Positions 1-9,341 are shown, numbered from the stretch's first letter. The stretch is 64,000 nt of DNA from Ignavibacteria bacterium (GCA_030835025.1 JAUQWS010000071.1:84365-148364); one strand, 5' to 3'. The notes: a model not told the origin generated them from the letters alone. Program-made: numbers and translations.

Positions 1-394
1 ATTCTTCGGGCGTGAGTTTCCCGAAAAAAGGGTGTTTGTCTTTTGAAATACTCTCAGGATCTCTAACAGCCAGTTCTCTGACTTTCTCAATCAAGATGTT
101 TCTTTGTTCCTCAAAATCAAGGTTACTCTCAGGAATGTAGCTCTTATCTGTCGGTAGTCCTTTCTTGAATGTCTCATCTCTCAGCATTTGTTTCTTAGCT
201 ATCTTCCCGAAAAAGATCCCTGCAATTGAGCGCTTTATCTTGATCTCGCCAAGCCCTTGCCTGACGGCCTGTGAACAATGGAAAAGCATTCCGCTTACGT
301 TCATTTTTCCCCACTGTGCTTTAGAATCGGGGCTGAGTTTCATGATGCGGTCGATCATTAATTGGTTATCTTCTTTGATGTACAGGTTATTCAT
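1..394 (-). CDS. DUF1569 family protein (partial, C-terminus beyond window)
   Basis: The reverse strand is open from an ATG at 394-392 to the window edge, about 131 codons, beginning MNNLYIKEDNQLMIDRIMKL. The stretch KMNVSGMLFHCSQAVRQGLG followed by HPFFGKLTPEE near the visible end resembles DUF1569, a DinB-like four-helix family. The gene starts 15 bases after the stop of the DinB gene at 410-904 on the same strand, so the two probably form one operon. The function is unknown; DinB-like proteins are often metal-dependent thiol-dependent transferases, but no catalytic role can be read from this fragment. Its 3' end lies outside the window. Confidence 0.75.
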   Translation of the reverse strand, partial: MNNLYIKEDNQLMIDRIMKLSPDSKAQWGKMNVSGMLFHCSQAVRQGLGEIKIKRSIAGIFFGKIAKKQMLRDETFKKGLPTDKSYIPESNLDFEEQRNILIEKVRELAVRDPESISKDKHPFFGKLTPEE

Positions 395-409
395 TTTGAT
401 ATTCGATTT

Positions 410-904
410 TTATTTTACTCCCTGTTCCGGATTCCAATTGCCCAGAAGTTTTCTTACCAGTACTATCTGTCCTAAATGATATGCATTGTGAATTGTGAAC
501 TGAGTGAACATTTCATACCAAGTAGCACCATATCCTGCAAATGCTTCCTTGTTCAATACTTCTTCCGGCATTTCTTTGAGTATGTTTTCGCAGTCTGCAA
601 GCACTTTATCAAGCTTCCGGACGCTTTGTTTCCACAGGGTTTCATCAAGTGAATCTTGTGAAAACGTTTCGCTGTTATCTATTGACATTTCCGGCGGAAC
701 TTCGCCGCGCAATCTCATAAGCCAGCGCTCATTCCAGAATAAGAGGTGATTCACAAGCTGCCAAACCGAGTGATTCCCGTTTTTATCCTGCTCCGCTGCC
801 TGATTGTGGTTAAGTCCGGCCACAGCATCACTTAGCGGAACGAACCAGTTCTTTTGATTGCGACATGATGCCATCTGCTCCAGTAGGATCTCTTTTGCCG
901 TCAT
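410..904 (-). CDS. DinB family protein
   Basis: This 164-residue protein has the length and helix pattern of the DinB_2 superfamily. The presumed metal triad is visible: His53 in WQLVNHLLFWNERW, and His139 and His143 in HNAYHLGQIVLVRK. Family members bind a divalent metal with three histidines, and characterised relatives include bacillithiol or mycothiol S-transferases; the substrate here cannot be told. It is the first gene of a two-gene minus-strand unit with the DUF1569 gene downstream. A second, unrelated DinB protein is encoded at 28067-28627. Confidence 0.85.
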   Translation of the reverse strand: MTAKEILLEQMASCRNQKNWFVPLSDAVAGLNHNQAAEQDKNGNHSVWQLVNHLLFWNERWLMRLRGEVPPEMSIDNSETFSQDSLDETLWKQSVRKLDKVLADCENILKEMPEEVLNKEAFAGYGATWYEMFTQFTIHNAYHLGQIVLVRKLLGNWNPEQGVK

Positions 905-999
905 AATTTCCCGAGGAATAAGTGTTTTAACTGCCGAAATTTACAATATATTCTTCAACAATAAAAGGGATTCCAAATAATAAATATGCCCGAAATGAA

Positions 1000-1029
1000 A
1001 AAGGCCCCTGATATATATCAAAGGCCTTT
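1000..1029 (-). terminator. Rho-independent terminator of malic enzyme gene
   Basis: AAAGGCC at 1000-1006 pairs with GGCCTTT at 1023-1029; the loop contains the self-complementary TGATATATATCA. On the minus strand the stem is followed by a T-rich run, and it lies 24 bases after the malic enzyme stop codon. Confidence 0.7.
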
Positions 1030-1052
1030 GATGATGATTAGATTTAAGCTAA

Positions 1053-2666
1053 TTAATTATATTCAGGTTTATACATCCTGCATTTTATGAAAGCCTCCAT
1101 ATTATCAGGCCTCGGCACACCGGCAAGATCATTTTCAAAAACATAGTCTGCAACCTTTATAGCAATTTTTGTTGCAACCTGAAGTATGTTGCTCATCGGC
1201 TGGAATATCAGGCCCTTTTCAAGGTCTTCGGCAGTTGTCTGCTCTGCCAGCGCATATGAAGCCTCGATGAACATACCGTCAGTGACTCTTCTTGCCTCGG
1301 TAGCAAAAATCGCCAGTGCAACTGCAGGGAAAATATATACATTATTGCCCTGGGACGGGTAATAAGTTTTACCCTGGTAAACCACAGGGTCAAACGGACT
1401 TCCGCTTGCGAATATTACTTTTCCCTTGCTCCACTTTATTGCCTCGTCTGCAGTGCATTCAGAGTGTGAGGTTGGGTTTGAGCACGGAAATATTATCGGC
1501 CTTTCATTCAGCGATGAAACCAGTTCAATTACTTCTTTGTTAAAAGCACCCCTGATAGTGCTCACTCCGATAATCGAAGTTGGCTTGATCAGATTGATTG
1601 CTTCGATAAAGCTTCCTACCTGCTCGTTGTCTCTTGCAAAGGGTATTTTGTATTCCGCCAGGTCTGTGCGTGATCTAACAACAAGCCCCTTTCTATCGAA
1701 GAGCCAGCAATGACTGTAGGCCTTCTCTTTCGATTCGCCTTCTTTCATCATCACTTTTGCTATCAGGTCGGCGATTCCAACTGCGGCAGCACCAGCTCCG
1801 AGGAACAGGAATTTATGCTCTTTCAAAGGCACACCCGAAAAGCGGCATGCGGTCAGCAAACCTCCGGCAATAACACTTGCCGTACCCTGTATATCATCGT
1901 TGAATGTGCACACTCTCTCACGGTATTTTTCCAGAATCCTTATAGCATTCGGTCCGGCAAAGTCTTCCCACTGAATACAAACCTTTGGGTGAACTTCGTT
2001 TATGGCATTTACAAACGCTTCTATGAAATCATCGTACTCCTTGCCTTTTATTCTGGGTTCTTTTATGCCGGAGTATAACGGATCGCTCAGCAGATTCTTA
2101 TTATTGGTACCAACATCAAGTGTAATAGGTATTGTGTACTCCGGAGGTACACCTGCGCAGGCTGTGTAAAGGCAAAGCTTGCCTATGGGAATTCCCATTC
2201 CCGATATTCCAAGATCTCCCAAACCCAATATACGCTCGCCGTCGGTTACAACGGCAACCCTAACATCTTCTTCGGGCCAGTTCCAGAGAATTTCCTTTAT
2301 CCTGTCCTTATCTTTGTATGAGATATACATACCCCTTGGCCTGCGGAGAATGTGCCCGAATTGCATGCAGGCATCACCAACAGTTGGAGTGTAGACCAGC
2401 GGCATGTACTTGACAGGGTCGCTCATTATAGTTCTATAAAAAAGTGTCTCGTTGTTATCAAGCAGCTGAAGCAGGTAAACATATTTGTTTATCGGGTAGG
2501 CAAAATGATCAACCTGCTCCTTTACTCTGAGCAGCTGTGTTTCCATAGATTCAACCTCACCCGGCAAAAGCCCGTGAAGCCTGTATCTTGCTCTTTCATC
2601 TTCGGTAAAGGCAGTACCCTTATTTCTGCGCGGGTCGTGCAGCAGTTCGTAACCTAGTTCTTTCAT
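1053..2666 (-). CDS. maeA: NAD(P)-dependent malic enzyme (oxaloacetate-decarboxylating)
   Basis: This 537-residue protein is a large-subunit (eukaryote/E. coli SfcA-type) malic enzyme that converts malate to pyruvate, CO2 and NAD(P)H. The N-terminus carries GTAFTEDERARYRLHGLLP. The catalytic Tyr92 lies in YTPTVGD, Lys163 in GIPIGKLCLYTA, and metal ligands in QWEDF (Glu234-Asp235) and FNDDIQGTA (Asp257-258). The dinucleotide fold is marked by FLGAGAAAVGIADL near residues 288-301. The length is usual for the family (about 540). It stands alone on the minus strand with its own terminator. Cofactor preference (NAD or NADP) cannot be read with confidence from the sequence. Confidence 0.95.
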   Translation of the reverse strand: MKELGYELLHDPRRNKGTAFTEDERARYRLHGLLPGEVESMETQLLRVKEQVDHFAYPINKYVYLLQLLDNNETLFYRTIMSDPVKYMPLVYTPTVGDACMQFGHILRRPRGMYISYKDKDRIKEILWNWPEEDVRVAVVTDGERILGLGDLGISGMGIPIGKLCLYTACAGVPPEYTIPITLDVGTNNKNLLSDPLYSGIKEPRIKGKEYDDFIEAFVNAINEVHPKVCIQWEDFAGPNAIRILEKYRERVCTFNDDIQGTASVIAGGLLTACRFSGVPLKEHKFLFLGAGAAAVGIADLIAKVMMKEGESKEKAYSHCWLFDRKGLVVRSRTDLAEYKIPFARDNEQVGSFIEAINLIKPTSIIGVSTIRGAFNKEVIELVSSLNERPIIFPCSNPTSHSECTADEAIKWSKGKVIFASGSPFDPVVYQGKTYYPSQGNNVYIFPAVALAIFATEARRVTDGMFIEASYALAEQTTAEDLEKGLIFQPMSNILQVATKIAIKVADYVFENDLAGVPRPDNMEAFIKCRMYKPEYN

Positions 2667-2790
2667 ATTTTTCCAAAAGCCGTAAGAATTTTCAAAGAAA
2701 TTAATTGCAAATGGTCATTACAAATATACAAATTACAGGGCTCCGCAAATATGATGCTAATCAGTAATTTGTTTCAAAAATAACAAAAAA

Positions 2791-2826
2791 CGGACTTTTC
2801 AGTGGTTTTTCCACTTGAGAAGTCCG
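2791..2826 (-). terminator. Rho-independent terminator after the 192-aa membrane protein gene
   Basis: CGGACTTTTCAGTGG (2791-2805) pairs with CCACTTGAGAAGTCCG (2811-2826) with small internal mismatches and a T5 loop. On the minus strand it is followed by TTTTTTGTTATTTTTG. It lies 26 bases after the stop codon. Confidence 0.8.
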
Positions 2827-2852
2827 CAAATATTTAACCGTACTCGTTTCTT

Positions 2853-3431
2853 TTAAGCCGCTTTGACCTGAGTTTCCGGATTTTTTTTCAGATACCAACC
2901 AAGCCAAACTGAAGCTAACCCCCAGCCAAGTGTAAGATCTATAACCTGCGCCTTTACAAAACTCCATGGATAACTCCACCAGTTCATGTCATCCATCACT
3001 CCCTGCGAAATAGCAAAAAGCCCAAGCGCAAACGCGGCAAAGAACCTGACTCCGAAAGTTTCAAATTTTCCGGAGCTAAGTATTAATGCTGCTATAAGAC
3101 ATCCGATGAGCGAATATATGAATCCCCATACTATGTACATTGGGTCCATTGGTGACATGCTTTTGTGATAGAATATCATTGCCCAAGGCTTTCCAACACT
3201 TGCTTCCATAAGCCGCTGGTGTTCGTTCTGCTTATCTGGGTGGTTCGGGTCAACCGATGGTATCATATAAAGACCCTCTGCTCCAAGGTTTTGGTTAAGG
3301 TACTGAATTATCTCCGCCTGTTTAGGCGTGAAAGATGAAATTTCGCCGTGCAGACCACCCATCCACGCGGCAGATTGGTAAACAAAATATATGACTGCTG
3401 CAACAAGTGTACCAATAATAATTCTCTTCAT
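2853..3431 (-). CDS. Integral membrane protein of unknown function
   Basis: This 192-residue protein has an N-terminal hydrophobic segment (residues 3-25), an exposed stretch of about 70 residues, and three further membrane segments (about 100-120, 128-147 and 160-181). I do not recognise a characterised family. The region PHPDKQNEHQ-like and FYHKSMSPMDPMYIVWGF between the first two membrane segments resembles small uncharacterised membrane proteins of Bacteroidota. It is followed by a strong terminator and preceded, after 30 bases, by the DCC-family gene on the same strand, so the two could be co-transcribed. Confidence 0.7.
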   Translation of the reverse strand: MKRIIIGTLVAAVIYFVYQSAAWMGGLHGEISSFTPKQAEIIQYLNQNLGAEGLYMIPSVDPNHPDKQNEHQRLMEASVGKPWAMIFYHKSMSPMDPMYIVWGFIYSLIGCLIAALILSSGKFETFGVRFFAAFALGLFAISQGVMDDMNWWSYPWSFVKAQVIDLTLGWGLASVWLGWYLKKNPETQVKAA

Positions 3432-3461
3432 AATGAAATTAAGTTTGGTTATTGAAATTAT

Positions 3462-3851
3462 TCAATTGATCAGCGGTTTCAATCTGCATAATTTTGATAC
3501 GAAGAATCTGTTGCGGTTAAACATCCAGTAAAAAGCCCATGTAAGCTGTTTTAAAACGGGGAGTCCGAGTATATAACCAAAAGGAGAGCTCCACCATACA
3601 GTTTTCATCCCGAATATGTATGCATCGGCTCCGGTGAGCCTGCTTCCATCACGAAAGAGTAATACTATATCTCTGTTCAGAAGCTCTTCAGGCAGGTTAA
3701 GTTTCATTTTAACTTTGGGGTCCTGAAGCATAGCTATTTCGTAACCTGTGTTGTTGATAGTCTTTTTCCAGTACGGTATCCACCATGAGCAGAAACCGCA
3801 GTAACCGTCGTAAAGCACCCAGCCTTTGGGTTCAGATCGTCCACTCATCAT
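3462..3851 (-). CDS. DCC-family thiol-disulfide oxidoreductase (DUF393)
   Basis: The protein has the diagnostic motif VLYDGYCGFCSWWI near its start (DGxCxxC; Cys18 and Cys21 counting from the start chosen here), as in the DCC family of thioredoxin-like proteins. A longer reading from 3899 is possible, but it would overlap the upstream gene by 68 bases and add a tail unlike the family. The double ATG at 3851/3848 is preceded by GGGGA at a good distance, so I place the start there; it then overlaps the preceding gene's end by 20 bases. Substrates of this family are mostly unknown. Confidence 0.85.
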   Translation of the reverse strand: MMSGRSEPKGWVLYDGYCGFCSWWIPYWKKTINNTGYEIAMLQDPKVKMKLNLPEELLNRDIVLLFRDGSRLTGADAYIFGMKTVWWSSPFGYILGLPVLKQLTWAFYWMFNRNRFFVSKLCRLKPLIN

Positions 3852-4428
3852 GAATGATCCCCAACAAATAGTATTTGCCTTTGTACAATTTATATACAAG
3901 CCTCAATGAACGCCAGTCCATCCCGCTGTATTTTTCATCAAACCCCGAGAAATAACTCTCTGTGAAAACGCATCCTGAGTATATCTCTTCCAGATTGCTG
4001 ATAGTATTGCCCGAGGAGATCCTTTGGTTCAGGCTCGTCTTTTCTGCGTTCAAGAAGTCTGCATCATAAACAAACCGCTTAAAGTACTTTTTTGCTGTTA
4101 AGAGTATCGGGTCTCCTGTCCCGTCGTAACTTCCCCAGTTATAGATATCAAAATCTCTTCTCTTAAGCGCATCTCTCAATTTGTACGGCTTGAAAGTGAG
4201 GTCACTTACAGTATCAATATATGCATAGGGAGAGAACCTGACTCCGTTTACCGGATGCACATATTTAGAAATGGAGTAATAATCTCCGTCTTTCAAAAGC
4301 GTCAAAATTTCTTTTGAAATATCCAGCACCGCTGAATCTGAAACAGAATCTGCACTAAAAATTCCGTTGGGATTCATCAATAATAGAATCAATATTGAAA
4401 ACATGAAAGAACAATTTTTCCAGAACAT
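3832..4428 (-). CDS. Secreted protein of unknown function
   Basis: This 198-residue protein starts with a clear signal peptide (MFWKNCSFMFSILILLLMNP..., likely cleaved after FSA near residue 25). The mature part is a mixed alpha/beta domain with YSISKYVHPVNGVRFSPYAY and ends in KGKYYLLGIIHDEWTI. I recall similar uncharacterised exported proteins ending in a GIIHDxWTI-like motif, but no function. It is the promoter-proximal gene of a minus-strand unit leading into the DCC oxidoreductase, with which it overlaps. Confidence 0.75.
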   Translation of the reverse strand: MFWKNCSFMFSILILLLMNPNGIFSADSVSDSAVLDISKEILTLLKDGDYYSISKYVHPVNGVRFSPYAYIDTVSDLTFKPYKLRDALKRRDFDIYNWGSYDGTGDPILLTAKKYFKRFVYDADFLNAEKTSLNQRISSGNTISNLEEIYSGCVFTESYFSGFDEKYSGMDWRSLRLVYKLYKGKYYLLGIIHDEWTI

Positions 4429-4741
4429 TGCGGTTTGTTTGAGTTGTTAGACTCTATTGATTGTGGTGTGAATTATTTTCCGTTTTCTGTTCCTTTGAAC
4501 TCGGCGCTTTAATTTGTTTATGCAGTCTAAACTATGACTTGTTTGTACTATCATAGAGAGAAATTCAATATCTGATCATTATTCCGAACAAATTTTCCAA
4601 AAATAATAATATGAGAAGAGAGTTGAAATCAGTAAATAACTCAAATACGTATCAATAATTACAAATATAGCATTTAATTTCTCGCATATTTTAACGATTT
4701 TGAAACTTAAATCCTGAAAATTTTATCTTTTTGTTCAGTAA
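4429..4741. other. AT-rich divergent intergenic region (313 bp)
   Basis: This is the gap between the divergently transcribed secreted-protein gene and the peptidase S51 fusion gene, so it should hold promoters for both. It is very AT-rich. I see no gene, no strong hairpin and no exact TAnnTTTG box; TATCTTTTTG at about 4725-4735, just before the rightward start codon, is the nearest approximation. Confidence 0.5.
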
Positions 4742-5965
4742 ATGTTGAAATCACTCTCTAATATTACAAAAAGGATCTCGTCTATTAAGAACAGGCATGT
4801 ATCTAAGGAACAGATCGGACAGATTATTGCTCTCGGCGGAGGCGGATTTTCTGACCAGCCGGATAACCTCTTGCTTGACGAATATATCCTTCTTCAGACA
4901 AATAAGGCCAAACCAAAAGTACTGTTTCTACCTACCGCAGGTGGTGATCATGAAGATTATATTGCAAAATTCTACCGTGCATATAAGAAATTCAACTGCG
5001 TACCCGTTCATCTTTCAATTACAAAAAAACCTGTTCCATTCAGGAAGCTTGAACATCTTGTATTAAGTCAGGACATGATCTTCGTCGGCGGCGGAAGCAC
5101 CCGATTCCTGATGCAGGTCTGGCGCAAAGCCGGGCTTGACCGTATCATTAAGAAGGCGTGGAAGCAGGGAATTGTTCTAAGCGGTATGAGCGCAGGCGCT
5201 ATTTGCTGGTACGAAGACGGTTTTAAGAATCCCAAAGATGACCTATGGCGCAGGATCAGCGGACTTGGCTTTCTTGAAGGCAGTTTCTGTCCCCATTATG
5301 ATAAACGAGGAGAGCTGAGGAAAGCTTACAGGAAAATGATATCAGCAGGTGAGCTTGATAGCGGCTACGGTGTACAAGATGGTGTTGCTTTGCATTACTG
5401 CGGAACGGATCTCAGATATGTTGTATCCGGCGCTCCGGATGGAAAGGCTTTCTTTGTTAAGAAATCCGGATTCAGAGTAACAGAAAAGGAAATAAAGCCA
5501 ACTTATCTAGGCATTTTGCAGGAAGTACACTTGGGATCCGCAATTCATGTGACCGAAGCATCTGCAGGCTCAACTGAAATAGTGAAAGAATATATAAAGA
5601 AAATCAATGAGCACGACCTTAAAGGACTGCTTGAAATGACAAGCGAAGATGCAGTTTTTATTGATTCTATGGGTATTAACACCACAGGCAGGCTTGATAT
5701 GAGAAAAGCGTGGGATGTGCTGTTGACGTTCTTCCCAGATTATACTGTTCAGGTGAAGGATATAATCAGCAAGAACGGAATGGTTGCCGTTTTCGGAACA
5801 GCAAAAGGTACACTTGCAACTGATGGCAGGATCCTGGACGAGAATAAGTTTGAAATTCCCGCATCATGGACTGCAGTTGTGAAAGAAGGGAAGATAGCTA
5901 AATGGCGCGTTTATGCCGATAATGAACCCGTTAGAAAATTAATTGGGAAATATAATAAACTCTGA
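4742..5965 (+). CDS. Peptidase S51 (dipeptidase E-like) fused to SnoaL/NTF2-like domain
   Basis: This is a 407-residue two-domain protein. Residues about 27-255 are a peptidase S51 domain, with IIALGGGGFSD, FVGGGSTRFLM, the nucleophile elbow LSGMSAGAICWYEDGF (Ser150) and the catalytic histidine region GSFCPHYDKRGE (His185). S51 enzymes are serine hydrolases that remove Asp-X dipeptides, or are cyanophycinase-like. Residues about 275-407 resemble a SnoaL/DUF4440 cone-shaped barrel (IVKEYIKKINEHDLKGLLEM, then FFPDYTVQVKDII and WTAVVKEGKIAKWRVYAD). The extra domain is unusual for dipeptidase E. The stop codon abuts the purT start, so the two are co-transcribed. The first 25 residues are an extension to the normal S51 start. 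Confidence 0.85.
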   Translation: MLKSLSNITKRISSIKNRHVSKEQIGQIIALGGGGFSDQPDNLLLDEYILLQTNKAKPKVLFLPTAGGDHEDYIAKFYRAYKKFNCVPVHLSITKKPVPFRKLEHLVLSQDMIFVGGGSTRFLMQVWRKAGLDRIIKKAWKQGIVLSGMSAGAICWYEDGFKNPKDDLWRRISGLGFLEGSFCPHYDKRGELRKAYRKMISAGELDSGYGVQDGVALHYCGTDLRYVVSGAPDGKAFFVKKSGFRVTEKEIKPTYLGILQEVHLGSAIHVTEASAGSTEIVKEYIKKINEHDLKGLLEMTSEDAVFIDSMGINTTGRLDMRKAWDVLLTFFPDYTVQVKDIISKNGMVAVFGTAKGTLATDGRILDENKFEIPASWTAVVKEGKIAKWRVYADNEPVRKLIGKYNKL

Positions 5966-7132
5966 ATGACTAAAAAGATCCTCCTTCTTGGCTCCGGTGA
6001 GCTTGGAAAAGAATTCGTAATTGCAGCAAAAAGGCTCGGGCAATATGTGGTTGCAGTTGATTCATATAAAGATGCACCTGCTCAGCAGGTTGCAGATGAA
6101 CGTGAAGTCGTAAACATGCTTTCCGGCAATGAACTGGATTCAGTTGTTGCTAAGCATAAACCTGATATTATTGTTCCTGAAATTGAAGCTATCCGCACAG
6201 AAAGATTCTATGATTACCAAAAGCAGGGAATTCAAGTAGTCCCAAGCGCAAGAGCTGCAAATTATACAATGAACCGTAAAGCAATTCGTGACCTTGCCTC
6301 CAAAGAGCTTGGACTGAAAACCGCAAGTTACCGTTACGCAACGACGCTTCAGGAATTTACAGCAGGTATCGGTGAGATCGGGCTCCCCTGTGTTGTAAAA
6401 CCGCTTATGTCATCTTCGGGAAAAGGGCAATCAGTCGTCAGAACTGAAAGCGAAGTCTCAAAAGCATGGGATTACGCCATGACAAGGGGACGCGGTGACC
6501 ACAATGAAGTCATTATCGAAGAATTCATCGATTTCTTCACAGAGATAACATTGCTCACAGTAACACAGAAAAGTGGAACGACATTATTCTGCCCGCCAAT
6601 TGGCCACAGGCAGGAGCGCGGGGATTACCAGGAAAGCTGGCAGCCTTGTGAAATAAGCAAAGAACATCTTGACGAGGCGCAAGTTATGGCTGAAAAAGTC
6701 ACAGCCGCACTGACTGGCTGGGGGATTTGGGGAGTTGAATTCTTCCTCTCAAAAAGCGGTGTATATTTCTCCGAGCTTTCGCCGAGGCCGCATGATACAG
6801 GAATGGTTACTCTTGCAGGTACACAAAACTTCAATGAGTTTGAGCTTCATTTGCGGGCGGTGCTCGGACTTGAGATCCCGGAAATAACTCTGGAACGTGC
6901 CGGAGCAAGCGCTGTGATCCTGGCCGGAAATGAAAGTCTCAAAAACCCGGTTTATACAGGGATCGAAAAAGCTGCAATACTTCCAAAAAGTGACGTCAGG
7001 ATCTTCGGCAAACCGAATACCAGGATATACCGCAGAATGGGTGTTGCATTGGCATACGACAAAATCGGTACATCCACTGATGAGCTCCGCAAACGCGCAA
7101 AAGAAATTGCAGATAAGATAAGAGTAAATTGA
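5966..7132 (+). CDS. purT: Phosphoribosylglycinamide formyltransferase 2 (formate-dependent)
   Basis: This 388-residue ATP-grasp enzyme matches PurT (E. coli 392 residues), which makes formylglycinamide ribonucleotide from GAR, formate and ATP in purine synthesis. It shows [20 protein letters not shown] at the N-terminus, the ATP-grasp segment [15 protein letters not shown], and the conserved [15 protein letters not shown]. Its ATG follows the preceding stop codon without a gap. PurT makes the folate-dependent PurN step dispensable where formate is available; no other purine synthesis gene is adjacent, although adenine deaminase lies 10 kb away. Confidence 0.95.
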   Translation: MTKKILLLGSGELGKEFVIAAKRLGQYVVAVDSYKDAPAQQVADEREVVNMLSGNELDSVVAKHKPDIIVPEIEAIRTERFYDYQKQGIQVVPSARAANYTMNRKAIRDLASKELGLKTASYRYATTLQEFTAGIGEIGLPCVVKPLMSSSGKGQSVVRTESEVSKAWDYAMTRGRGDHNEVIIEEFIDFFTEITLLTVTQKSGTTLFCPPIGHRQERGDYQESWQPCEISKEHLDEAQVMAEKVTAALTGWGIWGVEFFLSKSGVYFSELSPRPHDTGMVTLAGTQNFNEFELHLRAVLGLEIPEITLERAGASAVILAGNESLKNPVYTGIEKAAILPKSDVRIFGKPNTRIYRRMGVALAYDKIGTSTDELRKRAKEIADKIRVN

Positions 7133-7150
7133 AGCACCATTAAATATACT

Positions 7151-7942
7151 GTGGAAAAATACATCGAAGTAAATAAAGCGCTATGGAACAAGAAAACCGA
7201 TGTCCACGTTGCCTCTGATTTTTACGATGTTGCTTCTTTCAAGAAAGGCAAAACTTCGCTGAACTATGTAGAGCTAGATTCTCTCGGCGATGTAACCGGG
7301 AAATCCCTTTTACATTTGCAATGTCACTTCGGGCTTGATTCACTTTCATGGACAAGGCTTGGTGCTAAGGTGACCGGAATTGATCTATCCGACAAAGCAA
7401 TTGCAAAGGCTCGCGAACTTAATAACGAGTTAAGACTTGACGCTGAATTTATTTGCAGTGATGTTTATGAACTGGATAAAGTACTGGATAAACAATATGA
7501 TATTGTGTTCACTTCATACGGCACAATTGGCTGGCTGCCTGACCTTAAGAAATGGGCAGAAATTATCAACCGATTCCTTAAGCCCGGCGGAACATTCCTC
7601 ATCGTGGAATTTCATCCCGTGGTCTGGATGTTCGATGATAACTTCACGCGCTTTGAGTATTCATATTTCAATGCAGCTCCGATAATTGAAGTTATTAAAG
7701 GAACTTATGCAGATAAGGATGCCGATATTAATCACGAAAGCTACGGGTGGAACCACCCCTTAAGCGATATATTTTCAGCCCTGTTGGAACAGAACTTACA
7801 CATTGCGGAATTCAAAGAGTACCCGTTCAGTTTTTATGATTGTTTTAATAAAACAGTAAAGAATAAAGAAGGGCATTTTCAGATAAAAGGACTGGAAGGC
7901 AAGCTGCCCTTGATGTATTCAATTAAGGCGATTAAGAAATGA
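7151..7942 (+). CDS. Class I SAM-dependent methyltransferase
   Basis: This 263-residue protein starts with GTG 18 bases after purT. Motif I appears as LLHLQCHFGLDSLSWTRLGA, the variant typical of a well-populated family of Methyltransf_25/11-like enzymes, followed by VTGIDLSDKAIAKARELN (the acidic residue binding the SAM ribose) and DIVFTSYGTIGWLPDLKKWA. The substrate is unknown. Its last four bases, ATGA, overlap the start of the next gene, indicating translational coupling. Confidence 0.85.
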   Translation: MEKYIEVNKALWNKKTDVHVASDFYDVASFKKGKTSLNYVELDSLGDVTGKSLLHLQCHFGLDSLSWTRLGAKVTGIDLSDKAIAKARELNNELRLDAEFICSDVYELDKVLDKQYDIVFTSYGTIGWLPDLKKWAEIINRFLKPGGTFLIVEFHPVVWMFDDNFTRFEYSYFNAAPIIEVIKGTYADKDADINHESYGWNHPLSDIFSALLEQNLHIAEFKEYPFSFYDCFNKTVKNKEGHFQIKGLEGKLPLMYSIKAIKK

Positions 7943-8454
7943 CGACTAATAGACATTTTAGAGACAGAATGGCGGCGATCTTTCTTCTGCTGTTACTTTC
8001 TGCACTGTGCCACGCACAGCAAAGCAAAGAAATAGCCGGCGTATGGCAAAACTCTGCAGTGCTTGGTTCAGGCTGGTCAGATACATATCTGTTCTTTGAA
8101 GATGGTACATTTAGATTCTTTTACAGCCAAATGGACTGTGCGAAAAGAGAAGTTTCATACACAGGTAACTGGAAGCTTGATGAAAGTGACCTTATACTTA
8201 GCATTATTGATATAACGATACTCGAAGGCGGTGAAATGGTTCTATCAACCGGGTCATGCGGGAGCGACTCAACACTTATAAATGCCGTTGAAAAGAAATT
8301 GCTCTATGATCCCCCGGTTAGATCGGTGCTTCATAAAGTAAAGTACCATGTAATATCTATAGACGGAGTTGAGAGAAAAACGATCTCGCTTGACGGGACA
8401 AAATACTGGTATTACGGCGAGCCAAAGGAAATGCTGAAACAGTTTGAAAACTGA
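7939..8454 (+). CDS. Secreted lipocalin-like protein of unknown function
   Basis: This 171-residue protein has an N-terminal signal peptide (hydrophobic core IFLLLLLSALCHA, cleavage likely near residue 26). The mature part begins with IAGVWQNSAVLGSGWSDTYLFFEDGTFRF..., a GxW start and a run of beta strands as seen in lipocalin-like or copper-resistance-like beta-barrels. I do not recognise a specific family. It overlaps the preceding methyltransferase gene by 4 bases and the next GNAT gene by 11. An alternative start is Met11 (MAAIFLLLL). Confidence 0.65.
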   Translation: MTTNRHFRDRMAAIFLLLLLSALCHAQQSKEIAGVWQNSAVLGSGWSDTYLFFEDGTFRFFYSQMDCAKREVSYTGNWKLDESDLILSIIDITILEGGEMVLSTGSCGSDSTLINAVEKKLLYDPPVRSVLHKVKYHVISIDGVERKTISLDGTKYWYYGEPKEMLKQFEN

Positions 8455-9340
8455 AATTGTAAATAGTGCAAACATCGCAGAGTTCATAAAGTACTGCAAA
8501 GAGCATGCAGCAGAGCACGATGAGTCAAATATTCCGGGAGCGGATTATGAGCCAAGGTCTGATGAACCGGCATTTCTGCTTAAAGCTGATAATGGAGAAG
8601 TTATCGGTGCAGCATCAATAATGCTCCATAAAGAATATGTTGATGCGGGCAAAGCACGATTCAGGATATTTCACAGCTCTGCATGTGAAATTGATAATTA
8701 CAAATTTCTGCTTGAAGAGATAGAAAAGAACTCGGGAATAGTTGAGTATATTTACTGCTATATTACAGAAGAGAAGTCCGAAACCCGCAGTATTTGGGAA
8801 AAACTGGGCTTTTCTGTTTGGCGATATTCCTGGGTTCTTGAAAGAAACATTGGCGCTTTTAATCCCCCTGTTTTCCCCGAAGGATTTGAGATAAGAACCA
8901 TGCGGGACGGGATAGATGAACAGGCATGGTGCGATATTATAAACGAAGCATTTGCCAATATGCTTGGTCACACACACTTGACTCCCGAAAAAATGGGTGG
9001 ATGGAAAAAAGAAGAATGTTACATCCCCGGCGGAATGAAAATGCTTTGGGATACACGGGCAAATAGACCGGTCGGAACTATTGCCATGATCAAAGAGAAG
9101 GAAAATGGCGAGGATATTATTTTCATTGAGGCAATTTCACTATTGAATGCATACCAGGGAAAAGGATTAGGGAAAAACCTTTTGAGGTACGGACTAGAAT
9201 TCGCTCAGGAATATGGCGTAAATAAAGTCCTGCTTAGCGTCAACGCCGAGAATTCCGGGGCGGCTGAGCTATACTTTAAAGAAGGGTTCACCAAAGCAGA
9301 AGTTTACCTTTGCTATCATAAAAAAACAAATAACACATAA
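8444..9340 (+). CDS. GNAT family N-acetyltransferase (two-lobed)
   Basis: This 298-residue protein has a normal C-terminal GNAT domain (residues about 150-295) with the acetyl-CoA pyrophosphate loop NAYQGKGLGKNLL and NAENSGAAELYFKEGF. The N-terminal half (residues about 1-145) also looks GNAT-like but has no clear acetyl-CoA loop, so it may be a degenerate tandem domain. The reading starts at a TTG at 8444, inside the preceding gene; no ATG lies near the N-terminus. The substrate is unknown. Confidence 0.8.
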   Translation: MKTEIVNSANIAEFIKYCKEHAAEHDESNIPGADYEPRSDEPAFLLKADNGEVIGAASIMLHKEYVDAGKARFRIFHSSACEIDNYKFLLEEIEKNSGIVEYIYCYITEEKSETRSIWEKLGFSVWRYSWVLERNIGAFNPPVFPEGFEIRTMRDGIDEQAWCDIINEAFANMLGHTHLTPEKMGGWKKEECYIPGGMKMLWDTRANRPVGTIAMIKEKENGEDIIFIEAISLLNAYQGKGLGKNLLRYGLEFAQEYGVNKVLLSVNAENSGAAELYFKEGFTKAEVYLCYHKKTNNT

Positions 9341-9341
9341 A

